Source of the DNA: Thermoproteota archaeon
GTDB lineage: Archaea > Korarchaeota > Korarchaeia > Korarchaeales > Korarchaeaceae
Length of the DNA stretch: 64,000 nucleotides
Direction: 5' to 3'
Assembly: GCA_026986575.1 (NCBI GenBank)
Contig: JALSOH010000004.1
Span: forward strand, 372,001-436,000
This document shows, one piece after another, positions 49,224 through 57,571 of this stretch; positions within the stretch are counted from its first letter, which is position 1, and every line of letters starts with the position of its first letter. The position numbers and the translations under genes were made by a program. Below the pieces are notes generated by a model. It was not told where the DNA came from and did not search any database. It saw nothing but the letters and a program-made list of their open reading frames with translations.

Positions 49224-50438
49224 ATGAAGTACACAGCCGCTGCATCGCTTATAATGATGGTGATGCTGCTAGCGATACCCTCCCCGCAACTCACACAAGC
49301 TCAGATAGCATTGCTGGGCGTATCGGACACCGAAGTGGTCGCTGGCGGTTTCTTCTATGCCTTCATAAACGTGACATCTACCGGGACTAGGCCCATAGTC
49401 GAGTTCAAACTGTCCATCTCAGCTCCGTCCAGCTGGAAGGTCGAACCCTATGGGGCCAGCGGGATAAACGCGGAGGGTAACAAGATAGATGTAAGGTGGG
49501 ATGGAAACACGGCCGTTTATCAGGGGGACGGTGCTACGACGGCTCATGTGGCCTTCATAGTCCAAGTCCCCCTCCAAGACATGGAGGTCAGCAGGACCAT
49601 ATCGGCTAGAGGGTACCTCCTAGTCAAGGAGGGAGAACGCCTCGTTAAGTACGCGGTGACGGGCAGTAAGCAGATCTATGTCCACAAGTGGGAGCCGATG
49701 GTGTTCTTGAACCTTAGCAGGACGGAGGTAGTGCCACCCTCCGTAATAGTAGCTAATGTGACCGTCCTCACTGGACCGCCCCTGTACCCCACGGCCATGA
49801 GGAATGTCGTGATCAAGGTGGAGGACAGCATCTCAGGTCTTCTCTATAATGAAACCGTCGAGTACTGGAGCTATCACAGGGCATTATTCGCCAGAATACC
49901 GATAAAGATACCAATGGACGCTCCTGGGGGCCAGCAGAAAGTATCAGTGACCGTCGAGTATGAGGTGGCTGGTAGGAGGCTGAGAACCTACGTGGATTAC
50001 CCATACGAGGTGATGAAGCCCTCAAGCGTTAAAATAGAGAAGATAGAGGTCCCCAAAGAGGTAAAACTGGGGCGGCAGTTCAAGCTCAACGCTACAATTG
50101 TCAACCCATCCTCATTCAGCGCTTTAGATGTGGAACTCCATGTTAAGTTCTTGGGCAAGCATGAGGTTGTTAAAATAGGGGATCTGGGCCCGGGGAACTT
50201 CTCATTCGTCAGCATACCTCTGAGGCCGGAGAAGGAAGGGAATCACTCTGTAGTGGCTTGGATCGCTTGGGTCCAAGAGTATCCCAAGGAGCTGAGGAGG
50301 TCTAACGAGACGACTCGGATGATTTATATAGCGAGAGAGGAGCCACCATACTGGATCACAGTTCCCGTTTTACTTCTGGTGATCATGATTGCGGCAGTTA
50401 AGTACATTGCTAAGAGGAGAGGAGCTAGAGAACCTTAA
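49224..50438 (+). CDS. Secreted, membrane-anchored beta-sandwich protein beside NatAB
   Basis: A signal peptide (YTAAASLIMMVMLLAIPSPQLTQA) is followed by about 340 extracellular residues with several beta-sandwich (NEW3/CARDB-like) stretches, such as KLGRQFKLNATIVNPSSFSALDVELHVKF. A C-terminal helix (ITVPVLLLVIMIAAVKYI) and a basic tail KRRGAREP come last. N-glycosylation sites are frequent. It is divergent from the NatAB-like exporter and may act with it at the cell surface. The start at ATG 49224 fits leaderless transcription. Confidence 0.78.
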   Translation: MKYTAAASLIMMVMLLAIPSPQLTQAQIALLGVSDTEVVAGGFFYAFINVTSTGTRPIVEFKLSISAPSSWKVEPYGASGINAEGNKIDVRWDGNTAVYQGDGATTAHVAFIVQVPLQDMEVSRTISARGYLLVKEGERLVKYAVTGSKQIYVHKWEPMVFLNLSRTEVVPPSVIVANVTVLTGPPLYPTAMRNVVIKVEDSISGLLYNETVEYWSYHRALFARIPIKIPMDAPGGQQKVSVTVEYEVAGRRLRTYVDYPYEVMKPSSVKIEKIEVPKEVKLGRQFKLNATIVNPSSFSALDVELHVKFLGKHEVVKIGDLGPGNFSFVSIPLRPEKEGNHSVVAWIAWVQEYPKELRRSNETTRMIYIAREEPPYWITVPVLLLVIMIAAVKYIAKRRGAREP

Positions 50439-51102
50439 GGGTCAGGTTATGAAGGAGGGGGGAAGGGTCCTCCCCCCCAAGAGTAGATGGGAGCTCTTCA
50501 GGTTCGAAGTGCTTGACTACAAGGGAGTGGCCTATTCAAGCGGTAAAGTGGTGTACCACGAGCCCCTCATTCCTCTGATAGAGAAATCCCTGATAGAACG
50601 ACTCGGGATAGAAATAGGGTCCGATGAGGCTGGGAAAGGTGAGAGATCAGGTCCCATAGTGGTCGCTGCCGTCGCACTGGACCAGGACGACAGGAGGTTC
50701 CTCAGAGCTGGGGGGCTACTGGAATCGAAATCTCTATCCAAGCACAGGCTCTTGGAGCTCGCTGATATGGTAGAGGGGAGGGCGCTGGCGTTGAGTTACA
50801 AAGTCGTGACTCCAAATCAACTGATGGGCATGTGGAAGAGGGGGAAACTGAACGATCTACTGACTGAATGGCACCTACAAGTAGTTTCAGACGTCTTCGA
50901 TGAGGTAGAAGCCTCTAGAATAATTGTAGATTCCTTCGACGAGGTTAGGCTCAGGGAAGCTTTCTCATTCTTCGAGAGTAGAGGGGTAGAGGTTGTAATC
51001 GAGTCAGGAGCCGATCTCAAGTATCCCTCAGTCGCCGCCGCTAGCGTCGTAGCAAGGAGGATTTATCTAGAAAAGATGGATGAAGGGATCAAGTGGGCGT
51101 GA
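50389..51102 (+). CDS. rnhC: Ribonuclease HIII-like (type 2 RNase H)
   Basis: This enzyme cleaves RNA in RNA-DNA hybrids. The catalytic motif IGSDEAGKGERSGPIVVAAVAL has the D-E-x-G of RNases HII/HIII with the HIII-like G-S-D-E. A further Asp lies in RIIVDSFDE, and ADLKYPSVAAASVVAR is the family C-terminal motif. The N-terminal ~60 residues (RWELFRFEVLDYKGVAYSSGKVVYHEP) resemble the TBP-like substrate-binding domain of RNase HIII. The start is uncertain: ATG 50389, TTG 50407 or ATG 50449; the first two overlap the upstream gene. Confidence 0.85.
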   Translation: MRQLSTLLRGEELENLKGQVMKEGGRVLPPKSRWELFRFEVLDYKGVAYSSGKVVYHEPLIPLIEKSLIERLGIEIGSDEAGKGERSGPIVVAAVALDQDDRRFLRAGGLLESKSLSKHRLLELADMVEGRALALSYKVVTPNQLMGMWKRGKLNDLLTEWHLQVVSDVFDEVEASRIIVDSFDEVRLREAFSFFESRGVEVVIESGADLKYPSVAAASVVARRIYLEKMDEGIKWA

Positions 51103-51603
51103 TCACCCGGGGAAGGGATGCTTATAGCCTATCTTTCTCAGAAACTCCATCCTCTCCCTTACATCCTCATCGGATTCTACTCCCGTAGGAGTACCTCCAT
51201 CTATCACTCCTAGTATCCCCCTACCATCACCCACATCAGCCACCACAACCTTCAACGGGTTAGCAGTAGCTGCGTAAATGGTAACTATCTCCGGTAACTG
51301 CTTCAGGCGGGGAAGTACGTTTATGGGCCAGGCATCTCTCATGATTATGACTAGGCAGTGGCCCGCGGCTATCTTCTTGGCCCTCTCTACAGCCGCCTCG
51401 ATCAGCTCGGGATCATTACCCGCCTTTCTTATGAGTCTGGGTCCGGATGACTCGCAGAAAGCAAATCCGAACTTAATACTTGAGCAAGAATCGGCTAAAG
51501 CTTCGTAAACGTCCTCAACGGTCTTAATGAAGTGAGAGGTCGCTATTATGATGTTAGTACCCTCAGGTGGAGTGACATCCACGACTTCCAGCTTCAGATC
51601 CAA
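51103..51603 (-). CDS. Adenosine-specific kinase (DUF355)
   Basis: This 166-residue protein of the COG1839 family was described as an adenosine-specific kinase from a hyperthermophilic archaeon. The match covers the full length, including IIIATSHFIKTVEDVYEAL, FCESSGPRLIR, AAGHCLVIIMRDAWPINVL and the C-terminal GVIDGGTPTGVES. The start is TTG 51603 after a GGGGTGATCC element. It is 4 bases downstream of the ArsR gene and probably co-transcribed. Confidence 0.9.
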   Translation of the reverse strand: MDLKLEVVDVTPPEGTNIIIATSHFIKTVEDVYEALADSCSSIKFGFAFCESSGPRLIRKAGNDPELIEAAVERAKKIAAGHCLVIIMRDAWPINVLPRLKQLPEIVTIYAATANPLKVVVADVGDGRGILGVIDGGTPTGVESDEDVRERMEFLRKIGYKHPFPG

Positions 51604-51607
51604 GGGA

Positions 51608-51988
51608 TCACCCCTTCACTATGGACCCTATCCTATTGAATAAATCTAACAGGGCATCCTTCTGGAGCTTGTATACCCTGAACTTACCTTTCACCGTTTC
51701 CTTGACTAGCCCGGCTGTCTTGAGGTCGGACAGATGGTGGGAGATAAGCGACTGGTCTTTCTCCAGTATGTAGGATATCAGGCAGACAGGCATCTCGGAC
51801 GCTGACAGCAGTAATATGATGTCTAACTTTGTTGTATTAGACAAAGCCTTGAAAGCCCAAGCCATCCTTTCCTTGTCCTCTAGCTTCTCTAGATTGTCTA
51901 AAGCCCTGTCAATCTTCTCCACGTATTCCCTGATGTCCTCTATACATCTTCGGGGGACTCTCTTCAGTACCTCCTCGGCTCTACTCAT
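51608..51988 (-). CDS. ArsR-family winged-helix regulator
   Basis: This 126-residue regulator has a typical ArsR fold: FKALSNTTKLDIILLLSASEMPVCLISYILEKDQSLISHHLSDLKTAGLV, then the wing VKGKFRVYKL. Only isolated cysteines are present (PRRCIED and PVCLI), so a metal site of the ELCVCDL type is not evident. A perfect GAACA-CT-TGTTC palindrome sits at its predicted transcription start, indicating autoregulation. Confidence 0.88.
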   Translation of the reverse strand: MSRAEEVLKRVPRRCIEDIREYVEKIDRALDNLEKLEDKERMAWAFKALSNTTKLDIILLLSASEMPVCLISYILEKDQSLISHHLSDLKTAGLVKETVKGKFRVYKLQKDALLDLFNRIGSIVKG

Positions 51989-52002
51989 AATTTAACACCG
52001 TT

Positions 52003-52014
52003 GAACACTTGTTC
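52003..52014. promoter_or_regulatory. Palindromic operator of the ArsR gene
   Basis: GAACACTTGTTC is a perfect 5+2+5 palindrome. On the minus strand it lies between the TATA box (AAAATATATAT, 52023-52033) and the ATG of the ArsR gene, over the expected initiation site. ArsR binding there would block its own transcription. The divergent flavoprotein gene starts at 52077 and could also be affected. Confidence 0.5.
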
Positions 52015-52076
52015 TTTCATTAGATATATATTTTCCCTCGCAGTTTTAAAGGACCATTTGGGGCGACAATGGGAAA

Positions 52077-53171
52077 ATGTGGGACGTTGCCATAGTCGGA
52101 GCTGGACCCTCGGGATCAACTGCGGCTTACCTGCTAGCTAAGATGGGTTTCAAGACATTACTCTTGGATATGAGGAGCTTTCCTCGACCTAAACCTTGCG
52201 GTGGAGGAATAACTTTGAAGGCAGCTAGGCTACTCGAGGAGCTGGGCCTGCCTCTGGAGCCGGTGGAGGCCATTCACAGGGAAGTTGTAGTTGCCGGCTT
52301 CGGACGTGAGATAACGGTCAGCACTTCACCGGGCGAGTTCGCCATAGCTCTGGTGAAGAGGGAACTCTTCGATCATCGACTCCTCGAAAGCGCTATAGGG
52401 GTGGGAGCCGAATTCATCAGGGCCAAAGTGAACGCCGTCAAGGTATCAGACAGCGGTGCGAAACTGATCGGACTTGGGGAGGAGGCCAAGTTTGTGATTG
52501 GAGCTGACGGCGCGAACTCCGTCGTGGCCCTAACGTCGGGGGTTAGGAGCGGCTGGAGGAGGGAGGATGTGATCGTGGCCATGGAGGGAAGCGCTCCCCT
52601 GCAGGACAGATTGATTTTCATGGTAGATGCGGCGCCCTACGGGTACGGCTGGATATTTCCGAGGAGCGAGGACTCCAATGCCGGAGTGGGAGGAATGTCC
52701 GAGAAGTCCCGGGAGATAATGGAGGCCTTCAGGGAATTCTCATCCAGATTCAATGTCAGAATGAACGGGTCCTGGATAATACCCGCTGGCGGTCACGGCA
52801 AGCCCATCGCGAAGGATCGCGTGCTTTTAGTCGGTGATGCGGCCGGTCTAGCGGATCCTCTCACCGGAGAGGGTCTTTATTACGCATTTAGAAGCTCGTT
52901 AGAGGCAAGTAAGGCTCTTGAAAGCGAATCTCCGGCTGAAAACTACAGCGAGAGGATGAAACCAATCTTAGAGGAGTTAAAGGCGAAGAGAAGGGCTGCT
53001 CGCCTAATAATGCCCAGGATGAAGTTCTTCTTCGAGCTGTTCGTCTCATATCCAGAGATAGCTAGGAGGTACATGCTCTCATCCATCGGCAAGGTCGAGT
53101 TCAGGGATTTCTGGAGGTGGGCGATCTCAAGGGTGCCTAGAGCCCTCATAAAGAGCAAGCTGGGGATATAA
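52077..53171 (+). CDS. Geranylgeranyl reductase family flavoprotein
   Basis: This FAD-dependent reductase family saturates isoprenoid chains of archaeal membrane lipids, and sometimes of quinones. The FAD motif VAIVGAGPSGSTAAYLLAKMGF opens the protein, then PKPCGGGIT (the conserved Cys-Gly motif of the family), VIGADGANSVV and the second FAD motif LLVGDAAGLADPLTGEGLYYAFRS. The length of 364 is a little short but in range. It is divergent from the ArsR gene. Confidence 0.9.
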   Translation: MWDVAIVGAGPSGSTAAYLLAKMGFKTLLLDMRSFPRPKPCGGGITLKAARLLEELGLPLEPVEAIHREVVVAGFGREITVSTSPGEFAIALVKRELFDHRLLESAIGVGAEFIRAKVNAVKVSDSGAKLIGLGEEAKFVIGADGANSVVALTSGVRSGWRREDVIVAMEGSAPLQDRLIFMVDAAPYGYGWIFPRSEDSNAGVGGMSEKSREIMEAFREFSSRFNVRMNGSWIIPAGGHGKPIAKDRVLLVGDAAGLADPLTGEGLYYAFRSSLEASKALESESPAENYSERMKPILEELKAKRRAARLIMPRMKFFFELFVSYPEIARRYMLSSIGKVEFRDFWRWAISRVPRALIKSKLGI

Positions 53172-54389
53172 TTACTCCAGAAACCCCTCCAATGAGGTCC
53201 ACCTCCTCACGAATCTCAAAAGCCGAGAACTCCGGAGGACCGGGGTTAGATCGAACCTCACCTTACCCCTGAGGAATCTGAGCGCTTCATCCAGCTCGCC
53301 GAACCTCGCGGGCTCCGAAGAGAGCGCTATCCTCATCCCTTCCCTCACCTGCCAGACTCCCACTGGAGCGTAATACTCCGGTCCCACCTCTCTGATGGCT
53401 AGAACTGATGCCTGCCTCCTCATTGACTGTAGCTTCTCCAGAACGGCGATTCTCATGGCGTAGTGACCTCCATCCATGTAATCCAAACCCATGCGGGTGT
53501 GCTCCCTGTTGATCAGTACGTGAGCTTCTCCAGAGGACTGAGTCCACAGACCTCTAGGCAGCCAGGCCTCCACGATCTCCAGAATGTAGGGACCGGGAAC
53601 GATCAACACGAAGTACCTGTTCCCCTCATAACTACTCCGGAAAAGTAGTATGTCCCCAGCGTAAGGAGACATCTGCTCGAGGAGCCTCCTCAACCAGTTC
53701 CCGACCATGGAATCTACCGCGGTTATCGCCCATCTCGTGGGAACCAACCTCCTCCTTCCCCGAACACCCAAGGAGCCTAAGGAGAGGACCTTGGAGATGG
53801 AATGGACATCTACGCCCTTCTCGTAGAGCTCTACGATACCCTCGGCGGCGCTCAGATCCCTGTCGTAAACGCTCCTCTCTATCGGAGTCGGTATCTTCGG
53901 CTCTTCGGCGAGTTTTACCCTTTCTACAGGGGCTGTCGGGCCTAGTGGTGTGAGGAGACCGTCGAAGGAGATCCTAGGAGTCGGAGGTCTCTTAAGCCTA
54001 GCCTCCATTTCGATGGGAACCTCGCTTAGAAGGGCCCATCTGACCTCCTCGACCTGCGGTTCATCCACCCTCCTCACATCCATTCTAAAGTGAGCGTAAA
54101 CTTGCGAGGAGAACCTAGAAATCATGTAACTGAGGGACCTCCTTATCCACAGGGCAGGGCGCTCAGGGAGATCCAGCTCTCTTAGAGCTACCATGGGACC
54201 CACGGACACCTTTGGATATCCCCTCTCACCCACGAGGGCCGAAGGGGGTGAGGGACCCTCCACCAAGTTGGTCTTAGGGACCTTCGCCTGAGACTTGACT
54301 CTCTCCAGAATGGGGCACTTGGACAGGCCGCATAGCAGCTTGGTTCCCTTGCACCTGACGCAAAGGGATGGGTCTATCCTAGAGGGCAC
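53172..54389 (-). CDS. nreA: DNA repair protein NreA-like
   Basis: Archaeal Nre proteins help protect against DNA damage and bind PCNA. The N-terminus has a zinc-binding pattern (CVRCKGTKLLCGLSKCP) and the family segment EGPSPPSALVGERGYPKVSVGPMVAL. The C-terminus ends WTSLEGFLE, which resembles a degenerate PCNA-interacting motif, as in the family. The length of 405 is normal. Its stop adjoins the stop of the convergent reductase gene. Confidence 0.9.
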   Translation of the reverse strand: MPSRIDPSLCVRCKGTKLLCGLSKCPILERVKSQAKVPKTNLVEGPSPPSALVGERGYPKVSVGPMVALRELDLPERPALWIRRSLSYMISRFSSQVYAHFRMDVRRVDEPQVEEVRWALLSEVPIEMEARLKRPPTPRISFDGLLTPLGPTAPVERVKLAEEPKIPTPIERSVYDRDLSAAEGIVELYEKGVDVHSISKVLSLGSLGVRGRRRLVPTRWAITAVDSMVGNWLRRLLEQMSPYAGDILLFRSSYEGNRYFVLIVPGPYILEIVEAWLPRGLWTQSSGEAHVLINREHTRMGLDYMDGGHYAMRIAVLEKLQSMRRQASVLAIREVGPEYYAPVGVWQVREGMRIALSSEPARFGELDEALRFLRGKVRFDLTPVLRSSRLLRFVRRWTSLEGFLE

Positions 54390-54419
54390 AAATAAGAGTT
54401 ACATGGGGGAAATTAATCA

Positions 54420-54824
54420 TTAATCGTTGATTTCAATACCTGGCTTAACCCTGTAGACCTTCCCCCTCCCGTCCACCCTCTCCACGAACCCTCTCTCCTC
54501 GAGGATCCTCAATCTCTCCGATATTATCCTCCTAGAGGCCGATCCCCTTAGCTTCCTGACCTCTTTCGTGAGCTGGGATATGTTGAGCGGCCCCTTCGTG
54601 GCAAGGGCCCTGATTATGCTCCTATCTATGTCTCCCGTCACCAGCTGGGCCATTCTCTCCACCTTCGCGACGCTTCCCAGTATCGAGGCGTACGCCCTCA
54701 GGAGTGACTTGTACACCTCCAAGCTTCTCAGGTCAGCTTCCGCGGATTCCATCCTGCTCTCAAGCCTGTCGAGCCGCTCTATTATCTTGAACAGCAATTC
54801 TTTGATCTCATCGAGTTCCCCCAT
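54420..54824 (-). CDS. Winged-helix protein with N-terminal coiled coil
   Basis: About 134 residues from ATG 54824; the longer frame from 54875 overlaps the previous gene further. The N-terminal half is a coiled coil (IKELLFKIIERLDRLESRMES). The C-terminal half is a winged helix (DRSIIRALATKGPLNISQLTKEVRKLRG... ERGFVERVDGRGKVYRV). It is the last gene of a three-gene set divergent from an ABC-2 exporter and is likely its regulator, which is inference. Confidence 0.75.
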   Translation of the reverse strand: MGELDEIKELLFKIIERLDRLESRMESAEADLRSLEVYKSLLRAYASILGSVAKVERMAQLVTGDIDRSIIRALATKGPLNISQLTKEVRKLRGSASRRIISERLRILEERGFVERVDGRGKVYRVKPGIEIND

Positions 54825-55039
54825 CCTACAACTCCTCCTATATCGGGGACGATTATCTCCAAGAGCTCTCGACATACTCCCTCGCTGAGACCCGATGATC
54901 TGAGTTCTTTCAGAGCCGATCTCCTAGCTAGACTCTTCCTCACCTTATAGGCTCCTAGGAGGTAGAGGACCCTCAGGGCCAGCGGCGACAGCGATCCTAT
55001 CAGCAATAGAAGCTCTATCGCGGCCCTGAGGCGCCTCAA
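54782..55039 (-). CDS. Small membrane-associated protein of the regulator cassette
   Basis: This 85-residue protein begins with a basic stretch and a hydrophobic segment (AIELLLLIGSLSPLALRVLYLLGAY), followed by a basic helix and a short tail. It overlaps the upstream gene by 4 bases and the winged-helix gene by about 43. I know no family; it may tether or sense at the membrane. Confidence 0.6.
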   Translation of the reverse strand: MRRLRAAIELLLLIGSLSPLALRVLYLLGAYKVRKSLARRSALKELRSSGLSEGVCRELLEIIVPDIGGVVGWGNSMRSKNCCSR

Positions 55040-55356
55040 TCCCCTTCCCCTTTCATTACGGACTTGAGCACGGACATCGGGTTGATGAAGTGCTCCTTGG
55101 TGAGCTTGAGGGCCAGATCCTCAGGTATGCCCTGATCCACGAGCTCCTTGTAGAAGGAAGCTATGGCCCTAGCCCTCTCCCTCGCCCTCTCAGGGTTGTA
55201 GGTGAGGTCCATTATCTCCTTAAGGGGTTCGATCAGGCCCTGTAACAGCCTAGGAACCTCGCTCCTGAGGACCGAGAATATCTCCCTGAGCTCCTCTACA
55301 TCTTCATCGATTGAGAGTTTCCTCCCCTTTTTCGCAACCTCCTTATCCTCGTCCAT
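55036..55356 (-). CDS. Helical protein of the regulator cassette, unknown function
   Basis: This 106-residue acidic, helical protein includes REIFSVLRSEVPRLLQGLIEPLKEIMDLTYNPE, and its C-terminal half FYKELVDQGIPEDLALKLTKEHF looks like a small helical interaction module. It is the first gene of the three-gene set, with a TATA-like CCTTATAGG near 55390 and an inverted-repeat region just upstream. I recognise no function. Confidence 0.65.
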   Translation of the reverse strand: MDEDKEVAKKGRKLSIDEDVEELREIFSVLRSEVPRLLQGLIEPLKEIMDLTYNPERARERARAIASFYKELVDQGIPEDLALKLTKEHFINPMSVLKSVMKGEGD

Positions 55357-55410
55357 TATCTACCACCAACTCTAATCCCTGATCACGACCTATAAGGTGA
55401 TTGCAAATAT

Positions 55411-55437
55411 GTGAGCACTATGTGATCGCTCACGATC
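55411..55437. promoter_or_regulatory. Inverted-repeat operator between divergent regulator cassette and ABC exporter
   Basis: GTGAGC (55411-55416) pairs with GCTCAC (55428-55433), and an overlapping palindrome GATCG-CTCA-CGATC covers 55424-55437. The site lies between the TATA box of the minus-strand cassette (about 55393) and that of the ABC genes (TTTTATA, 55464-55470). It is thus well placed for coordinated control by the winged-helix protein of the cassette. Confidence 0.5.
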
Positions 55438-55493
55438 GCTAAGGGTTATTTCAAATTATGTAATTTTATACCTGTGAAGTTCAGGTGACCCTG

Positions 55494-56441
55494 ATGCTCA
55501 AAACCCAAAGATTGGAAGAGCAGCCAGAGCTGGCAGTGGAAGCTAAGAATCTAACCAAGAGATTCGGCAAATTCGTTGCTGTCGATCACATAAGCTTGGA
55601 GATAAGGCGGGGGGAGAACTTCGGTCTTTTGGGGCCAAACGGGGCCGGGAAGACCACGACTATAAGGATGATAACTGGGGTCATAAAACCTTCAGAGGGC
55701 TACGTGAAGGTCTTTGGCATAGATGTGGCCAAAGAGAGGAAGAAGGTCCTAAAGTACATAGGGTACATGCCCCAGAAGTTCAGCCTGTACGAAGATCTAA
55801 CGGTCGAGGAGAACATAAGGCTATATGGACGCCTCCAAGGGTTGACCGGATCTCTACTCAAGGATAGAGTTAAGGAACTGCTGGAGAGATTCTACCTCTG
55901 GGAATTCAGAAGAAGGCTCGCCGGAAAACTCAGTGGGGGAATGAAACAGAGGTTGGCGCTTGCTACAGCGCTTGTACACGACCCGACCCTCCTGATTCTG
56001 GACGAGCCCACTGCAGGAGTTGATCCTCCCCTCAGGCGGAAGTTCTGGGAGCACTTCAGGGAGCTGAACAGGGAGGGCAAGACGATACTCGTGACGACCC
56101 ACTACATGGACGAGGCGGAGAACTGCGACAGGCTGGCATTAATGAACAGGGGCAGAATAATTGCGGAAGGTACGCCCAGAGAGATAAAGAGGAGGGCTTT
56201 GGGAGGGGACCTAGTGGAAATAGTCTTCGAGGGGAATCTGGATCCGGCTGCCCTTCCAGGGGTCAAGTCGGTCATGGAGGACTCGAGCGAGAGGTACCTC
56301 CTAGTAGTGGAGGACGCTGGGAGGGATCTCCCTAGGATCGTGAAAAAAGCAGAGGAACTGGGAGCTAAGATACTGGTGGCGTCGCCTGTTCATGTGAGCT
56401 TGGAGGAAGCATTCATCAGGTTCATGGGTGAATCCGAATGA
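55494..56441 (+). CDS. ABC-2 exporter ATP-binding protein
   Basis: This ATPase of about 315 residues has Walker A GLLGPNGAGKTTTIRM, signature LSGGMKQRLALATAL, Walker B LLILDEPTAGVDPP and switch His in LVTTHYMDEAENC. A DrrA-like C-terminal extension of about 90 residues follows. The frame is open from GTG 55485, but TATA TTTTATA (55464-55470) is 27 nt before ATG 55494, so that leaderless start is preferred. It overlaps its permease gene by 4 bases. Confidence 0.94.
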   Translation: MLKTQRLEEQPELAVEAKNLTKRFGKFVAVDHISLEIRRGENFGLLGPNGAGKTTTIRMITGVIKPSEGYVKVFGIDVAKERKKVLKYIGYMPQKFSLYEDLTVEENIRLYGRLQGLTGSLLKDRVKELLERFYLWEFRRRLAGKLSGGMKQRLALATALVHDPTLLILDEPTAGVDPPLRRKFWEHFRELNREGKTILVTTHYMDEAENCDRLALMNRGRIIAEGTPREIKRRALGGDLVEIVFEGNLDPAALPGVKSVMEDSSERYLLVVEDAGRDLPRIVKKAEELGAKILVASPVHVSLEEAFIRFMGESE

Positions 56442-57571
56442 TCGAACTAGAGGAGGGAATAAGGAAGGGCTTCAGGATAATACCGATAGTGGACAAGGAG
56501 ATAAGGCAGCTTGTTAGAGATCCCAAGACAATTCTAATGGTCCTCCTGATGCCGATAACAGTTACCATCCTCTTTGGATACGGGTATGGTGGCAAGGGAG
56601 CCGGGAAGTATCCTATAACAGTAGTGGACCTAGATGGGGGAGATGGAGCCTTCAAGTTCATACAGGAGCTCAGAAACTCCAAGATGTTTCAGATAAAAGC
56701 CATATACAAGTCCAAGGGGCAGGGCTTCTCCTCCGTGTACTCAGGTGAGGTTTACGCGAGCCTGATAATTCCTGAGACCTTCACCGAGGATCTCATGATG
56801 GGCAGACCGACTAGGGTGGAACTGTACTACGATGCTAGCAATCCGTCCGTGGCTCAGATGATAATGCAGGCCGTCGGGGTGGTCACTCAACAGTTTCAGG
56901 AGTGGGCCGCAGCCCGGTTCGGTACCTTCGCCATAACTCCCATGTTCTACACGGTCTATGGACCCGAGATAAAAAAGATAGAGAGCTTCATTCCGACACT
57001 CATGGCGATGATACTGCAGATGGTCCCAACCAGCCTAATATCCGTCTCAATCTGTAGAGAGAGGGAAAAGGGGACCTTTGAGCAGTTTATCATGACGCCT
57101 GTCAGCGTCTTCGACATAATATTCGGTAAGCTGGCTGCCTATTTCTTCGCGACAATATCTGATGCCATACTGAGCCTTTTCACGGCTATACTGCTCTTCG
57201 ATGTGAAGCTTAAGGGCACCTTCTTGGACATGATTATCGTGTCTACGGTGTTCCTCCTGAATTCGCTAAGCTTGGGTCTGCTGATATCGGTCTTCTCTAG
57301 GAATCAACTTCAGGCCTATCAGGCGAGCATATTCTCATTCATCATATTCATGCTCTTCAGCGGCGTTTTCATTCCAGTGGATGTCCTCAGTTCGGAGGCA
57401 AAGCTGATCGCATCCTTCGTTCCGATGTACTATTTCGTGACGGCCTTCAGGAACGTTTCCCTCAAAGGATGGAACTACCTCATGGTCCTGGATCAGCTAA
57501 CAGTGATTAGTATGTTCACATTCGCTTTTCTCGCCCTCTCTCTGAGGTTCCTGAGGATGGAGGTGACGTGA
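56438..57571 (+). CDS. ABC-2 exporter permease
   Basis: This 377-residue permease has an N-terminal helix (MVLLMPITVTILFGYGYG), an extracytoplasmic domain of about 140 residues, then five helices. The motif REREKGTFEQFIMTPVSVFDIIFGKL is characteristic of YhhJ/DrrB-type ABC-2 permeases. It is the second gene of a coupled ATPase-permease-ectodomain operon. The substrate is unknown. Confidence 0.92.
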   Translation: MIELEEGIRKGFRIIPIVDKEIRQLVRDPKTILMVLLMPITVTILFGYGYGGKGAGKYPITVVDLDGGDGAFKFIQELRNSKMFQIKAIYKSKGQGFSSVYSGEVYASLIIPETFTEDLMMGRPTRVELYYDASNPSVAQMIMQAVGVVTQQFQEWAAARFGTFAITPMFYTVYGPEIKKIESFIPTLMAMILQMVPTSLISVSICREREKGTFEQFIMTPVSVFDIIFGKLAAYFFATISDAILSLFTAILLFDVKLKGTFLDMIIVSTVFLLNSLSLGLLISVFSRNQLQAYQASIFSFIIFMLFSGVFIPVDVLSSEAKLIASFVPMYYFVTAFRNVSLKGWNYLMVLDQLTVISMFTFAFLALSLRFLRMEVT

